A DNA stretch of 45,744 bases from Arenicellales bacterium (GTDB lineage: Bacteria; Pseudomonadota; Gammaproteobacteria; Arenicellales; JAANXG01). The notes beneath the pieces were generated by a model. The model saw nothing but the letters and a program-made list of their open reading frames with translations. It made no database searches and was not told the DNA's origin. The stretch covers positions 1-45,744 of the forward strand of contig JASJAT010000049.1 in the NCBI GenBank assembly GCA_030066885.1, written 5' to 3'. This document shows positions 1 through 7,894 of the stretch, piece by piece; the stretch's first letter is position 1; each line of letters opens with the position of its first letter. Position numbers and translations under genes: made by a program.

Positions 1-103
1 ATTCGAGCCAGTTTTTTCCTCACAGGTATATGAAAATTCCTCCTCCCATATTCCTGTGGGATTGTAATGGGTAATGGAGTTAAATGTTTATGACACGGGC
101 GTT

Positions 104-784
104 TTACGAGAACGTGCCTTCCATTTTTACTGGTATGTAACGGAGGGTTTTACCATTGCCAACGGCCGATTCAAGGGCGAGCCACCGGCCACTGTTTTCC
201 TCATACCAAACCTTGATGCTGAGATCATGATTGTTGGAAAACACGTGAAAACCATGTGCAAATGTAACATCATCGCCTAGTTTGAAGTGACGTTTGCCTA
301 ACGATTCGGTAGTGACTTCGATATAGTCACCTGTCTGTGCATTGAGCAGGCGTGGCTGTATAAGAAAATCACGATCCCAGTAAGCGAATGTCATGACGCA
401 ATCCTGTTTCAACGAGCGTGACGTATCGAGTGTCACAATCTCAAACGTACTACTTGTCTTTTCCCCGTTGACTTCAAAACGCTGCCCGTTGTCGTTCGTC
501 AGGGATTCGATTCGACGCAGACAGCCATCTTGCCAAGTTTCAACGTTTTCATGTAGATAGTTGTAAGCCCTGATAAAAAACAATCGTACATCGAATTCGG
601 CTTTTATATTCACTACCTTTGCGTCTCCCTGTCGAGCGATGGTGAAGGTGTGATAACCGATTTCTTTATCATCCAACAAAACACGAAAACGCATTTCTTC
701 AGTCGTTGATGGAGTCGCCAAAGAAGGCTGTGTCAAACCGATTGAGGAAACCAATAAAGCGATTGCTACGTACAGTGATTTCAC
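104..784 (-). CDS. DUF6134 family secreted protein
   Basis: Protein of 226 residues. Residues 1-23 form a typical Sec signal peptide: a Lys after Met, a hydrophobic stretch, and a likely cut after SLA. The mature part is rich in beta-type sequence, and its opening (FRVLLDDKEIGYHTF) is characteristic of the DUF6134 family of periplasmic or exported proteins of unknown function. A single Cys pair (around residues 88 and 128) could form a disulfide. The start is the ATG preceding the signal peptide. It lies downstream of the methyltransferase gene on the same strand, with a 121-bp gap, so co-transcription is possible but not shown. No function can be assigned. Confidence 0.8.
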   Translation of the reverse strand: MKSLYVAIALLVSSIGLTQPSLATPSTTEEMRFRVLLDDKEIGYHTFTIARQGDAKVVNIKAEFDVRLFFIRAYNYLHENVETWQDGCLRRIESLTNDNGQRFEVNGEKTSSTFEIVTLDTSRSLKQDCVMTFAYWDRDFLIQPRLLNAQTGDYIEVTTESLGKRHFKLGDDVTFAHGFHVFSNNHDLSIKVWYEENSGRWLALESAVGNGKTLRYIPVKMEGTFS

Positions 785-833
785 ATTTACTCCAGGTCTA
801 GGTTGATTATGGGCCGGACGATAGCCCCGTGGT

Positions 834-855
834 CGTGAACGTCACGTGAACGTCA
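834..855. repeat. Tandem 11-bp repeat upstream of the DUF6134 gene
   Basis: The unit CGTGAACGTCA occurs twice back to back, 50 bp before the start of the leftward DUF6134 gene. Its position would suit a binding site for a regulator, or it may be simple duplication. Nothing else supports a role. Confidence 0.4.
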
Positions 856-905
856 TTTGATTTTATTCTAGCTACTGGAATACAAGCTACTCGCTACTGT
901 CTTTC

Positions 906-1694
906 TCATAGTCGTCCATAGAACATCTTTGTCGCGTACTCGAATCGAACTTCACCGTTGCTTTGATGTTTATCGAATACGCCACGCAGCGCTTCTATCA
1001 TGGGCTGGTAATTCGGATGATTCCTGTTTGGCACATATGACGAGGAAAGAAGCCTGCCTTCCAGACTTGGGTAGTCAAGGATCTGGTTGTTCTCGAATGT
1101 TCTGGACATGAACTCATTATTAACGAAGACAGGTCGTACCAGTTCTCTATTGATAGTTCGATGTTGTACTTTGTCGTAGTCGGTGCCGTGGGTATGCAGC
1201 AGCTGTTCGTAAGCTATTAGAAACGGCGACGCTTGCGTCAATCTGTCGTTCCAGAGCAGTACCAACCATCCCTTATCGGTCAGAATTCTTCGAAACTCTG
1301 CTTTACATTTTTCAACATCGAACCAGTGGAATGCCTGGCCTGCTGTAATGAAGTCTATGCCATTGTCAGTCAGGTTAGTATTTTCGGCCGTGCCTTCTAC
1401 GCTGATGAAGTTTGAAAATTCTTGAAGATATCGTTCACCGGCTTTGCGCATGTCCGGATTCGGCTCGACGCCATAAACGGTGTTCTTATTTTTCAGAAAT
1501 AGTTTGGATAAAATGCCGGTACCGGACCCAATATCCGCAACCACCGAGTTCGGGTTAAATCCACACTCTTGCTCAAGGACATCCAATACTTGTTCAGGGT
1601 AACCAGGGCGATATCGAACATAAAACTTGACTCTGTCGCTGAATCGCTTGGTAGGGTTCAGTTCATTTGTTGAAACGTTAACTCGTGGATTCAT
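906..1694 (-). CDS. Class I SAM-dependent methyltransferase
   Basis: 262 residues. The Rossmann-type SAM-binding fold shows motif I as ADIGSGTG (about residues 53-60), an acidic ribose-binding position in GVEPNPDM, and the later AGQAFHWFD and LLWNDR segments typical of the UbiE/Methyltransf_11 group of small-molecule methyltransferases. No membrane segment or extra domain is visible, so it is a cytosolic enzyme whose substrate cannot be told from sequence. The ATG start is only a few bases from a dispersed AT-rich repeat (1699-1831), so its native promoter may have been displaced by that element. It follows the SDR operon on the same strand, but the repeat separates them. Confidence 0.88.
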   Translation of the reverse strand: MNPRVNVSTNELNPTKRFSDRVKFYVRYRPGYPEQVLDVLEQECGFNPNSVVADIGSGTGILSKLFLKNKNTVYGVEPNPDMRKAGERYLQEFSNFISVEGTAENTNLTDNGIDFITAGQAFHWFDVEKCKAEFRRILTDKGWLVLLWNDRLTQASPFLIAYEQLLHTHGTDYDKVQHRTINRELVRPVFVNNEFMSRTFENNQILDYPSLEGRLLSSSYVPNRNHPNYQPMIEALRGVFDKHQSNGEVRFEYATKMFYGRL

Positions 1695-1698
1695 TTAT

Positions 1699-1831
1699 AA
1701 GTTGAAAGTAAAAACTGAAAAACTAAAACCTAAAACCAACGATTGAGAATTAGATTCTTTAAACTCTAAACTTTTAACTTTCATTCTTTTAACTTCCGGA
1801 TTGCCACGGCCGCTGAAACGGCCTCGCAATG
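1699..1831 (+). repeat. Dispersed intergenic element, partial copy 1 (right part)
   Basis: An AT-rich core built of AAGT/AAAC/TTTAACTT words is followed by the conserved end GGATTGCCACGGCCG...CGGCCTCGCAATGAC. The same order and near-identical sequence occur at 11256-11388, and the core alone at 45095-45193. The left terminal repeat GTCATTGCGA seen in the 11189 copy is missing here, so this is a truncated copy. It sits directly before the methyltransferase start codon. Confidence 0.8.
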
Positions 1832-1840
1832 ACTCTCGTG

Positions 1841-1867
1841 GGAGCAGCGCCCTCGCCGCGATAATCT
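1841..1867. repeat. REP-like palindrome (GCGGCGCCCTCGCCGC type)
   Basis: GGAGCAGCGCCCTCGCCGCGAT is nearly identical to 38082-38103 (GGAAGCGGCGCCCTCGCCGCGAT). It can fold as a short GC-rich hairpin and abuts the stop codon of the leftward SDR gene. This is the layout of extragenic palindromes in gammaproteobacteria, where they often act as mRNA 3' ends. Confidence 0.6.
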
Positions 1868-2631
1868 CAATTAGCACTGGCACCACCATCGACAGGAAGA
1901 ATCTGCCCGGTTATCCAGCGAGAGTCATCACTGGCTAAAAACAAAGCAACGGGAGCGACATCCTCCGGTTCTCCTAAACCAAGCAAGTGTCGATTTACCA
2001 TTTTTTCATCAGGACCGGAGTCGTTGCCCTGGTCCATCAATGCACGAACCCGTTCGGTAAGAACCGCTCCAGGGGCGATAGCGTTTACCCGGATGCGTTT
2101 AGGTGCACATTGCAGTGCCAGTGCGCGTGTAAGTGTGACTACCCCGCCTTTGGCGGCAGTATATCCGTCGGCACCCGACGTACCGATCATGGATCGAATC
2201 GAGGCGGTATTGATGATTGACCCCCCACCTCGCTCCTGCATATAGGGGATGGCGAATCGGCAAGCGACAAACGGCCCGAAAAGATTCAATCCGATTGCAC
2301 GATCAAACTCATCGAGCGGCATTTCGAGCAGATGGGCGTCGCGAGGTGTTGCGCCACCTGCGTTGTTATACAGCACATCTATTCCACCGAAATCTTTGGC
2401 AAACACATTTATTGCAGTTTCCAGCTCGTCAGCGCTGGCTACATCCGCGTGCAAATACCGTGCTTTACCCCCTTCCCTGTTGATTTGCCCAGCAACCGCT
2501 TCACCAGCGGCATCGTCAATGTCGACCAGGCCCAAAACTGCCCCCTCCTTGGCGAACAAGATCGCGCTCGCTTTACCGATACCGGCCGACGCACCGGTGA
2601 CGATGGCGATTTTTCCTTCCAATCTGTTCAT
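1867..2631 (-). CDS. SDR family NAD(P)-dependent dehydrogenase (A)
   Basis: 254 residues, classical short-chain dehydrogenase size. The cofactor motif TGASAGIG is at residues 12-19, with Asp38/Asp40 after beta-2 (LVDIDD) suggesting NAD preference. NNAGG is at 89-93, and the catalytic set is Ser144, Tyr157, Lys161 (YTAAK). The C-terminus WITGQILPVDGG is typical of the FabG/glucose-dehydrogenase-like group that oxidises sugars and hydroxy acids. It is the last gene of the leftward operon, 17 bp after SDR B. In this sugar-acid locus it is a candidate for the first step (sugar to lactone, for example an L-fucose or similar aldose dehydrogenase), but this is inference from context. Confidence 0.9.
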   Translation of the reverse strand: MNRLEGKIAIVTGASAGIGKASAILFAKEGAVLGLVDIDDAAGEAVAGQINREGGKARYLHADVASADELETAINVFAKDFGGIDVLYNNAGGATPRDAHLLEMPLDEFDRAIGLNLFGPFVACRFAIPYMQERGGGSIINTASIRSMIGTSGADGYTAAKGGVVTLTRALALQCAPKRIRVNAIAPGAVLTERVRALMDQGNDSGPDEKMVNRHLLGLGEPEDVAPVALFLASDDSRWITGQILPVDGGASAN

Positions 2632-2648
2632 GATCCTGGTTTACGAGC

Positions 2649-3404
2649 TCATCCCCGACCCATAAGCGGCATCTTATTGGCCATTACAGTCATGAACGGT
2701 ACATTGACATCTAGGGCCAGGCTGGCCATGTAGACCACGGCTTTTGCGACGTTTTCGACAGGCATGGTCGGCTCCGGTGCCAGCTCCCCATTGGCTTGCG
2801 GCACACCATTCGCCATCCTGGCGGTCATTTCCGTCTGCGCGTTACCGATATCGATCTGGCCGCAGGCAATATCGTACTTGCGTCCATCTAGCGAGGTGGA
2901 GCGAGTTAAACCGGTGATAGCATGTTTGGTCGCCGTGTAGGGTGCAGAAAAGGGGCGCGGTACATGAGCCGAGATTGAACCGTTATTAATAATGCGACCA
3001 CCTTGAGGTTTTTGCGTTTTCATCATTCCAAACGCCGCTTGCGTACACAGAAAAGCACCAGTCAGATTAACGTCGACAACTCTTTGCCATTGTTCGAACG
3101 TCAACTCCTCCATCGACACGGCGGGTGCATTTGTGCCCGCGTTGTTGAACAGAAGGTCGAGGCGGCCGAACTGGTCGCGCACCGTATCGAACAACGCTGT
3201 CACGCTTGCTGGATCGGTCACATCGGTGGGCACAACAAGAGCTAAGTTTGGACCCGGTGCATCTTCCCGGGTTTGTTCGAGTGCGTCACGCCGGCGTCCA
3301 GCCAACGCCACCGAGTAACCCCGGTCGAGCAGCGCCAGTGCCACAGCACGGCCAATACCGCTGCCGGCCCCGGTTACGATCGCTGTTTTGTTTTGCACAG
3401 TCAC
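2649..3404 (-). CDS. SDR family oxidoreductase (B)
   Basis: 251 residues. TGAGSGIG is at 11-18, NNAG at 87-90, and the catalytic Ser143, Tyr156, Lys160 (YTATK). The residues after beta-2 are GRRRD, so Arg replaces the acidic residue and NADP is the likely cofactor, in contrast with SDR A. The C-terminal end ([11 protein letters not shown]) does not carry the usual DGG motif. It resembles the subgroup in which the last strand packs a hydrophobic tail. Translation starts at GTG. It lies between the GntR regulator and SDR A in the leftward operon, so it probably reduces or oxidises a keto or hydroxy intermediate of the same pathway. The substrate is unknown. Confidence 0.88.
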   Translation of the reverse strand: MTVQNKTAIVTGAGSGIGRAVALALLDRGYSVALAGRRRDALEQTREDAPGPNLALVVPTDVTDPASVTALFDTVRDQFGRLDLLFNNAGTNAPAVSMEELTFEQWQRVVDVNLTGAFLCTQAAFGMMKTQKPQGGRIINNGSISAHVPRPFSAPYTATKHAITGLTRSTSLDGRKYDIACGQIDIGNAQTEMTARMANGVPQANGELAPEPTMPVENVAKAVVYMASLALDVNVPFMTVMANKMPLMGRG

Positions 3405-3466
3405 GTCTTATCCCTCGGTGTAATTTCAGGCGATAGTCTACACGTCGAGACCAGCGTGTGCAGATG

Positions 3467-4156
3467 TTAAAGACTGGACAAACCGTGTTTGTTCAGAATC
3501 TCGACCAGCATTTCACCAGCTCGCATACGATGCAAGCGGTGTATTTCCCGAGCCGCGGTTGGATCGCGGCGCTCGATTGCGTTGACCGTTGCGCGATGAT
3601 CTTCGTTTGAGCTCGTTGGCTTCGGCCGCAGTTTTAACGTCAACAAGCGGGCACGGTGTGCCTGGTCGAAACAGCCCTCGACCAGCGATTTCAACCGTCG
3701 ATTGCCGCAGTAATCGACTAAAAGCTTATGAAAACGTTCGTCAGCTTTCGCCCAAGTCTCCAGATTGTCCTGCGCCAGCGCCGTATCCATATCGTTAACC
3801 GCTGCGTTCAACTCGGCTCGCTGTTGATCGGTTAGACCACGTTTGGCGACTAGTTCAGCGGCCATTGACTCGAGGCAAGTCAGGATTTCGTATATCTCTT
3901 CCATATCCTCGGCCGAAATGCCCAACACCCGCATACCGTGACGCGGACGAACCTCTACCAGCCCTTCTTTTTCAAGACGGATCAGGGCTTCACGAATCGG
4001 CGTGCGACTCATGCCGAGTTCCGCTGCCAGCTCTTGCTCCAGGGCCAGGTGGCCGGCCGGCCACTCGTTGTCGAGTATGCGCCGCTTGAGGATCTCGTAT
4101 GCTTCGTCCGTAAAAAGACGTCTCGCCTTCACCGCTTTTTGTTTAGTGTTCGCCAT
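3467..4156 (-). CDS. GntR family regulator, FCD subfamily
   Basis: 229 residues. The N-terminal winged helix-turn-helix spans about residues 15-82, with the hallmark recognition helix MSRTPIREALIRLEKEGLV and wing RPRHGMRV. The C-terminal all-helical FCD effector domain (about 88-218) has His-rich positions (ERFHKLLVDYCGN, EDHRATV, IHRLHRMRAGE) that in this subfamily usually bind a metal and a small carboxylate ligand. It is encoded inside the leftward operon, between the Gfo/Idh gene and SDR B. FCD regulators commonly bind palindromes centred on GTATAC. Such sites stand at 6482-6497 and 6592-6607 in the divergent promoter region, so autoregulation plus control of the transporter operon is likely. 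Confidence 0.92.
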   Translation of the reverse strand: MANTKQKAVKARRLFTDEAYEILKRRILDNEWPAGHLALEQELAAELGMSRTPIREALIRLEKEGLVEVRPRHGMRVLGISAEDMEEIYEILTCLESMAAELVAKRGLTDQQRAELNAAVNDMDTALAQDNLETWAKADERFHKLLVDYCGNRRLKSLVEGCFDQAHRARLLTLKLRPKPTSSNEDHRATVNAIERRDPTAAREIHRLHRMRAGEMLVEILNKHGLSSL

Positions 4157-4175
4157 CTATTACTACCGGCTTTAC

Positions 4176-5207
4176 TCAGCCGCTGATCTCGACCTTGGTA
4201 CCTGACTCATTTGACGCGTAGATCGCTTGTTCGATTTTGATATTGTTGAGATAGTCTCTGGCCGTGTTGTAAATCGGTTTACCATTTATCAAATGTTCAA
4301 CGACGTGACGTTGAAATCGAAATACGCTATCGCCCCCAAAACCACGATCTTGCCATTTGTATGCTACCGACGATTCCTCGTTTTGCCCGTGCTCACGCAG
4401 AAACAGGTCGCCGTTACCATCGAGTCTGATTGTCGCTGCCGAACCCTCGAGCAGCATTTCACCCATGGTCAAGCGGCGGTTGCGGGCCGGGTGATCGACC
4501 AGGCGATTGCCGTCGAACAGACCACGCCTGCCGTTTTGGAACGTGAACAGAATCAAGCCTGCATCCTCCCCTTTGATCACTGGGTTAAGCCGAACCAATT
4601 GAGCAAAAACATGATCAACTTCACCGAACAGGTATCGAAACACATCGATCAGATGAATTGCAGTTTCATGTATCAGTAGCCGTGGCATCTCTTGAAAGTA
4701 TGGTTGCCGGTCGAGATAAGCCCGTTCGCCCTGTCCGTCACCTGGTCGCAGACGGAACGTGACTTGATACGGCTCTCCGACTACGCCTTCTTCCAGCATC
4801 TTCTTGATCTGACCATACCAGGGTTGGAAGCGGAAGTTTTCGTGTACGACAATTAGGGTTCGAGCACGCTCACCGGCGTCGACGGCCTGCAATGCTTGGT
4901 CGAGGTTTTCGGTAAAAGGCTTTTGGCAAACGGTAGCCACTTTACTTTCGGTGAGGATCTGAATGAAGTTCAGGTGCGTGGGTGGAGGAGTGATGATATC
5001 CACTAGGTCTGGCCTCTCGGCCTCCAGCATCGCTTCGACGGTGTGGTACACACTGGGAATGGTGTACTCATCGGCAGTTCGTCGGGCGGCTTGTGGATCG
5101 CGTTCACACAGCGCAACCAAATCAACGTCGAGACGAGACCAAGCATCGTAGTGAAACTGGCTAAAGTACCCGGCGCCGATCGTTGCTACACGCAGTCGAT
5201 CGGTCAC
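4176..5207 (-). CDS. Gfo/Idh/MocA family oxidoreductase
   Basis: 343 residues. The N-terminal Rossmann domain has GAGYFSQFH (11-19). The conserved QKP (95-97) replaces the usual EKP, with the Lys kept. The alpha/beta C-terminal domain carries the HETAIHLID signature, with His185 and Asp188 in the usual substrate-binding positions. Members use NAD(P) to oxidise or reduce sugars, inositols or sugar acids. Translation starts at GTG one base after the stop of the upstream gene, so the two are translationally coupled. It is the second gene of the leftward operon. The substrate is unknown, but a sugar or sugar acid imported by the neighbouring ABC transporter is the simplest reading. Confidence 0.9.
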   Translation of the reverse strand: MTDRLRVATIGAGYFSQFHYDAWSRLDVDLVALCERDPQAARRTADEYTIPSVYHTVEAMLEAERPDLVDIITPPPTHLNFIQILTESKVATVCQKPFTENLDQALQAVDAGERARTLIVVHENFRFQPWYGQIKKMLEEGVVGEPYQVTFRLRPGDGQGERAYLDRQPYFQEMPRLLIHETAIHLIDVFRYLFGEVDHVFAQLVRLNPVIKGEDAGLILFTFQNGRRGLFDGNRLVDHPARNRRLTMGEMLLEGSAATIRLDGNGDLFLREHGQNEESSVAYKWQDRGFGGDSVFRFQRHVVEHLINGKPIYNTARDYLNNIKIEQAIYASNESGTKVEISG

Positions 5208-5208
5208 T

Positions 5209-6330
5209 TTACCCTCCTTGTGCCGCAGCGGTTAACTCCGTGTCGTCTAAAGCAGTGGCAACCGCAGAAAAAATATCCTGAGTACCGCTCCGTCCACCGA
5301 GTTCGACAGGCAACAACGCACCCTCACGGTACGCGGTATCTACAGCCATAACCAGTAGTTCAGAAGCCTGATTGCAGGCCCGTAAACAGTGAACGTCTCC
5401 CAGCCAGTCCAACATCATTGCAGCGGACAAGAACATCGCTGTCGGATTGGCTTTACCCTGACCCGCGATATCCGGTGCGCTGCCGTGACAAGGCTGAAAG
5501 ACCGCATGCTCATCACCTATGTCTGCCGACGGTGCCATGCCCATCCCGCCCAGTAACGCGGCACCAAGATCGGAAAGAATGTCACCGAACATATTTTCTG
5601 TGACCAGCACATCAAACAGCCAAGGTTGCCTCACCATGTTCAACGCAGTGGCGTCAACGTAAGCGTCATACGCGCCAACCTCTGGAAACAACGCAGCCCG
5701 TTCATAGAATACCCGCCGGAAAAATGCGAACGATGTAAACACATTGGATTTGTCGACACACGTCACGCGACCTGCTTTCCCTTGAGCTTTCCGCTTTTCA
5801 GCCAAGCGAAAAGCGAAGTCGAACAGTCGCTCTGATACGTCACGGGTAATCACCAGGGTATCACGCGCTTCGGAGTCCCTGTCTATCTCGCCTTTACCGC
5901 GAGAGGCAAACAGACCTTCGGTAGATTCGCGTACCAATACAAAATCCAAAGAGGCAGCTCGAGGATCGGCTAGTACCGGTGGCAATCCGGGGATGACGCG
6001 AACGGGCCTGACCCCAGCATATAATCCCAGATCAAACCGCAAGTTCAGTTGCGGTGCGATCTCGGTACCATCTGGATAACGGATGTCTGGTAGCCCCATG
6101 GCGCCAAGTAGTATGGCGTCTGACTCCTTTGCTGTTTGCATGGACGCCTGGGGAAATGCGTCGCCTGTTTCTTGATAGCAAGTCGCGCCGGCAGGTACCG
6201 AATCAAACGCAAGGCGAAATTCATCGAATTTTCCCACCACCGCGTTGAGGAGTTCCAAACAAGGCACCATCACCTCAGGCCCGATACCGTCCCCCGCCAT
6301 TACCGCAATTCGGAATTCTCTTGAAGTCAC
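5209..6330 (-). CDS. Isocitrate/isopropylmalate dehydrogenase family protein (beta-decarboxylating)
   Basis: 373 residues, the usual length for LeuB and tartrate/D-malate dehydrogenases. Visible family motifs are AGDGIGPEV (12-20), LRFDLGLYAGVRPVR with the substrate-binding arginines, VRESTEGLF, VDKSNV with the catalytic Lys, YVDATALNMV and ENMFGDILSDLGAALLGG with the metal-binding aspartates, and HGSAPDIAGQGKANP for NAD binding. The family oxidises a 2-hydroxy acid and removes its beta-carboxylate (3-isopropylmalate, tartrate, D-malate). The catabolic context favours a tartrate/D-malate-like substrate over leucine synthesis, since no leuACD is nearby. It starts at GTG and is the promoter-proximal gene of the leftward operon. 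Confidence 0.9.
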   Translation of the reverse strand: MTSREFRIAVMAGDGIGPEVMVPCLELLNAVVGKFDEFRLAFDSVPAGATCYQETGDAFPQASMQTAKESDAILLGAMGLPDIRYPDGTEIAPQLNLRFDLGLYAGVRPVRVIPGLPPVLADPRAASLDFVLVRESTEGLFASRGKGEIDRDSEARDTLVITRDVSERLFDFAFRLAEKRKAQGKAGRVTCVDKSNVFTSFAFFRRVFYERAALFPEVGAYDAYVDATALNMVRQPWLFDVLVTENMFGDILSDLGAALLGGMGMAPSADIGDEHAVFQPCHGSAPDIAGQGKANPTAMFLSAAMMLDWLGDVHCLRACNQASELLVMAVDTAYREGALLPVELGGRSGTQDIFSAVATALDDTELTAAAQGG

Positions 6331-6481
6331 TTTGGATTCGGGTTTCGTTGACGCTGGGTTGATGTAATTTTGATAATGAATGCAGCGATTCGGGTGTGAT
6401 GTAGATTTAATGGTAATTGCCGAGGCATCTGTATTAACCTCTATTAAATAAGTATCCGGGTTCCGGCACTGCGGTGACTAT

Positions 6482-6497
6482 TTAATGTATACATTAA
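6482..6497. promoter_or_regulatory. Perfect 16-bp palindrome, probable GntR/FCD operator
   Basis: TTAATGTATACATTAA reads identically on both strands. The GTATAC centre with AT-rich arms matches the kind of site bound by FCD-type GntR regulators. It lies about 150 bp before the leftward operon. Confidence 0.7.
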
Positions 6498-6575
6498 CAT
6501 ATTCACAAATTAACCGGCAACGACAGGGTGTCAGCATATATCCTCAGTCATCCCTCAAGAATGGTTGGCTTAAGT

Positions 6576-6603
6576 TTGCTCATCGTATTTTTTAATGTAT
6601 ACT
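6576..6603 (+). promoter_or_regulatory. Possible sigma-70 promoter for the ABC transporter operon
   Basis: TTGCTC (6576-6581, 3 of 6 to the -35 consensus) is followed after 16 bp by TATACT (6598-6603, 5 of 6 to the -10) with a TG just upstream (extended -10). The -10 lies inside the operator-like motif at 6592-6607, so a bound repressor would block it. Confidence 0.4.
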
Positions 6604-6607
6604 TTAT
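6592..6607. promoter_or_regulatory. Second operator-like site (14 of 16 to the palindrome)
   Basis: TTAATGTATACTTTAT differs from the perfect palindrome at 6482-6497 at two positions in the right arm. It is 130 bp before the ATPase start codon and overlaps the best -10 candidate. Confidence 0.6.
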
Positions 6608-6736
6608 TACCTTTCTCGCTTTCCAGAACTGTAATGACGTGTGCAGATTGGGGCGATGTACGCATAGAAAAAACTCGATGAGGGCAACTCACATAGGAAC
6701 CAGCCGTTTCGACGGTAACACGCTTGGTGCGCGTTA

Positions 6737-7816
6737 GTGGCCTCGGTTCAGATTCGTAACGCTGTAAAGGTCTTTGGTTCAACCGAAGTTCTACACGGCA
6801 TCGACATCGACATTCCCGACCAATCATTCACTGTCCTGGTCGGTCCGTCTGGATGTGGCAAGTCCACGTTGCTACGTATGATCGCCGGGCTCGAAGAAAT
6901 TACATCTGGTGAAATATCCATAGGCGACGAAGTGGTGAACCGAATGCCACCTAAGCAACGCGATATCGCCATGGTGTTCCAAAATTATGCGTTGTATCCA
7001 CACATGACCGTTTTCGACAACATGGGTTTCAGCCTGAAGCTGGCTAAAGTGGACCCAGCTACTATAAAGGAAAAGGTCAATGCCGCCGCGGCGATTCTCA
7101 ATCTAGAAGATTTCTTACAGAGGTATCCACGTCAGTTGTCTGGTGGACAACGGCAACGGGTTGCCATGGGACGTGCCATCGTCCGCGACCCACGGGTATT
7201 TCTTTTCGACGAACCGCTCTCCAACCTCGATGCCAAGTTGCGAGTTCAGATGCGTACCGAAATTCGAGAACTGCATCAGCGTTTGAACAGTACATCGATC
7301 TACGTCACCCATGATCAGATCGAAGCCATGACTATGGCAGATCAGATCGTTGTCATGCGCGATGGAAACATAGAGCAGACGGGGGCGCCACTGGATCTGT
7401 ACGATGATCCAGGGAACAGGTTCGTTGCCACTTTTATCGGCTCTCCCGCTATGAATATGATGGGTGGTACGGTCACCAACGAGGGAGATATCACTTATTT
7501 CAGAAGCGACCACGGGACACGTTTTGCTCTACAAAACGGGTCCGCGGACATAACCAACGGTGCGGCTTTGTGTGGTATACGCCCAGAACACTTTACTCTG
7601 GCTGACACAGGCGCAGAGAACTCACTAACTATGGATGTCGCCGTTGTAGAACCAACGGGTGCCGAAATTCTGGTTATTGGCCGTAACGGCGAGCAGGAAT
7701 TTCAGGCGGTATTTCGGGAACGGCATAGTTTTAGTCCGGGACAGCAAATCACGCTGCAACCCAGGCTGGACAAAGTGCTTTTGTTCGATGAGAAAAGCGG
7801 GCAGCGGATTCGCTGA
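6737..7816 (+). CDS. ABC transporter ATP-binding protein, MalK/UgpC type
   Basis: 359 residues. The nucleotide-binding domain has Walker [10 protein letters not shown] (36-44), Q-loop [10 protein letters not shown], signature LSGGQRQR, Walker [15 protein letters not shown], and the switch His in YVTHDQIEAM. A C-terminal TOBE/OB regulatory domain follows (about 240-355), as in ATPases of CUT1 carbohydrate importers. It energises uptake with the two permeases encoded at 9269 and 10200. The start is GTG. Being first in the operon, ahead of the binding-protein gene, is less common than the usual order with the ATPase last. It is close in design to the second ATPase at 26105, but the two serve different permease sets. 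Confidence 0.95.
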   Translation: MASVQIRNAVKVFGSTEVLHGIDIDIPDQSFTVLVGPSGCGKSTLLRMIAGLEEITSGEISIGDEVVNRMPPKQRDIAMVFQNYALYPHMTVFDNMGFSLKLAKVDPATIKEKVNAAAAILNLEDFLQRYPRQLSGGQRQRVAMGRAIVRDPRVFLFDEPLSNLDAKLRVQMRTEIRELHQRLNSTSIYVTHDQIEAMTMADQIVVMRDGNIEQTGAPLDLYDDPGNRFVATFIGSPAMNMMGGTVTNEGDITYFRSDHGTRFALQNGSADITNGAALCGIRPEHFTLADTGAENSLTMDVAVVEPTGAEILVIGRNGEQEFQAVFRERHSFSPGQQITLQPRLDKVLLFDEKSGQRIR

Positions 7817-7825
7817 TTTTTATAG

Positions 7826-7836
7826 TTAACGTATAC
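7826..7836. promoter_or_regulatory. Partial operator-like motif before the binding-protein gene
   Basis: TTAACGTATAC matches 10 of 11 bases of the left 11 positions of the palindrome at 6482-6497. It lies in the 78-bp gap between the ATPase and binding-protein genes. It may allow separate regulation of the binding protein, but it lacks the symmetric right arm. Confidence 0.4.
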
Positions 7837-7894
7837 TGGCGAAAAAGTGCATACCCGTAAACACTGTACCCAAAAACCCAAAGGAGGAAACTCA

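Larger units (their letters stand above)
6331..6736. promoter_or_regulatory. Divergent promoter region between the two sugar-acid operons
   Basis: 406 bp with no credible gene, AT-rich in its central part, between the leftward dehydrogenase operon (GTG start at 6330) and the rightward ABC transporter operon (GTG start at 6737). It holds two copies of a TTAATGTATAC operator-like motif, 110 bp apart, one nearer each operon. The layout suggests coordinated, ligand-dependent control of both operons by the GntR regulator encoded at 3467-4156. Confidence 0.75.
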
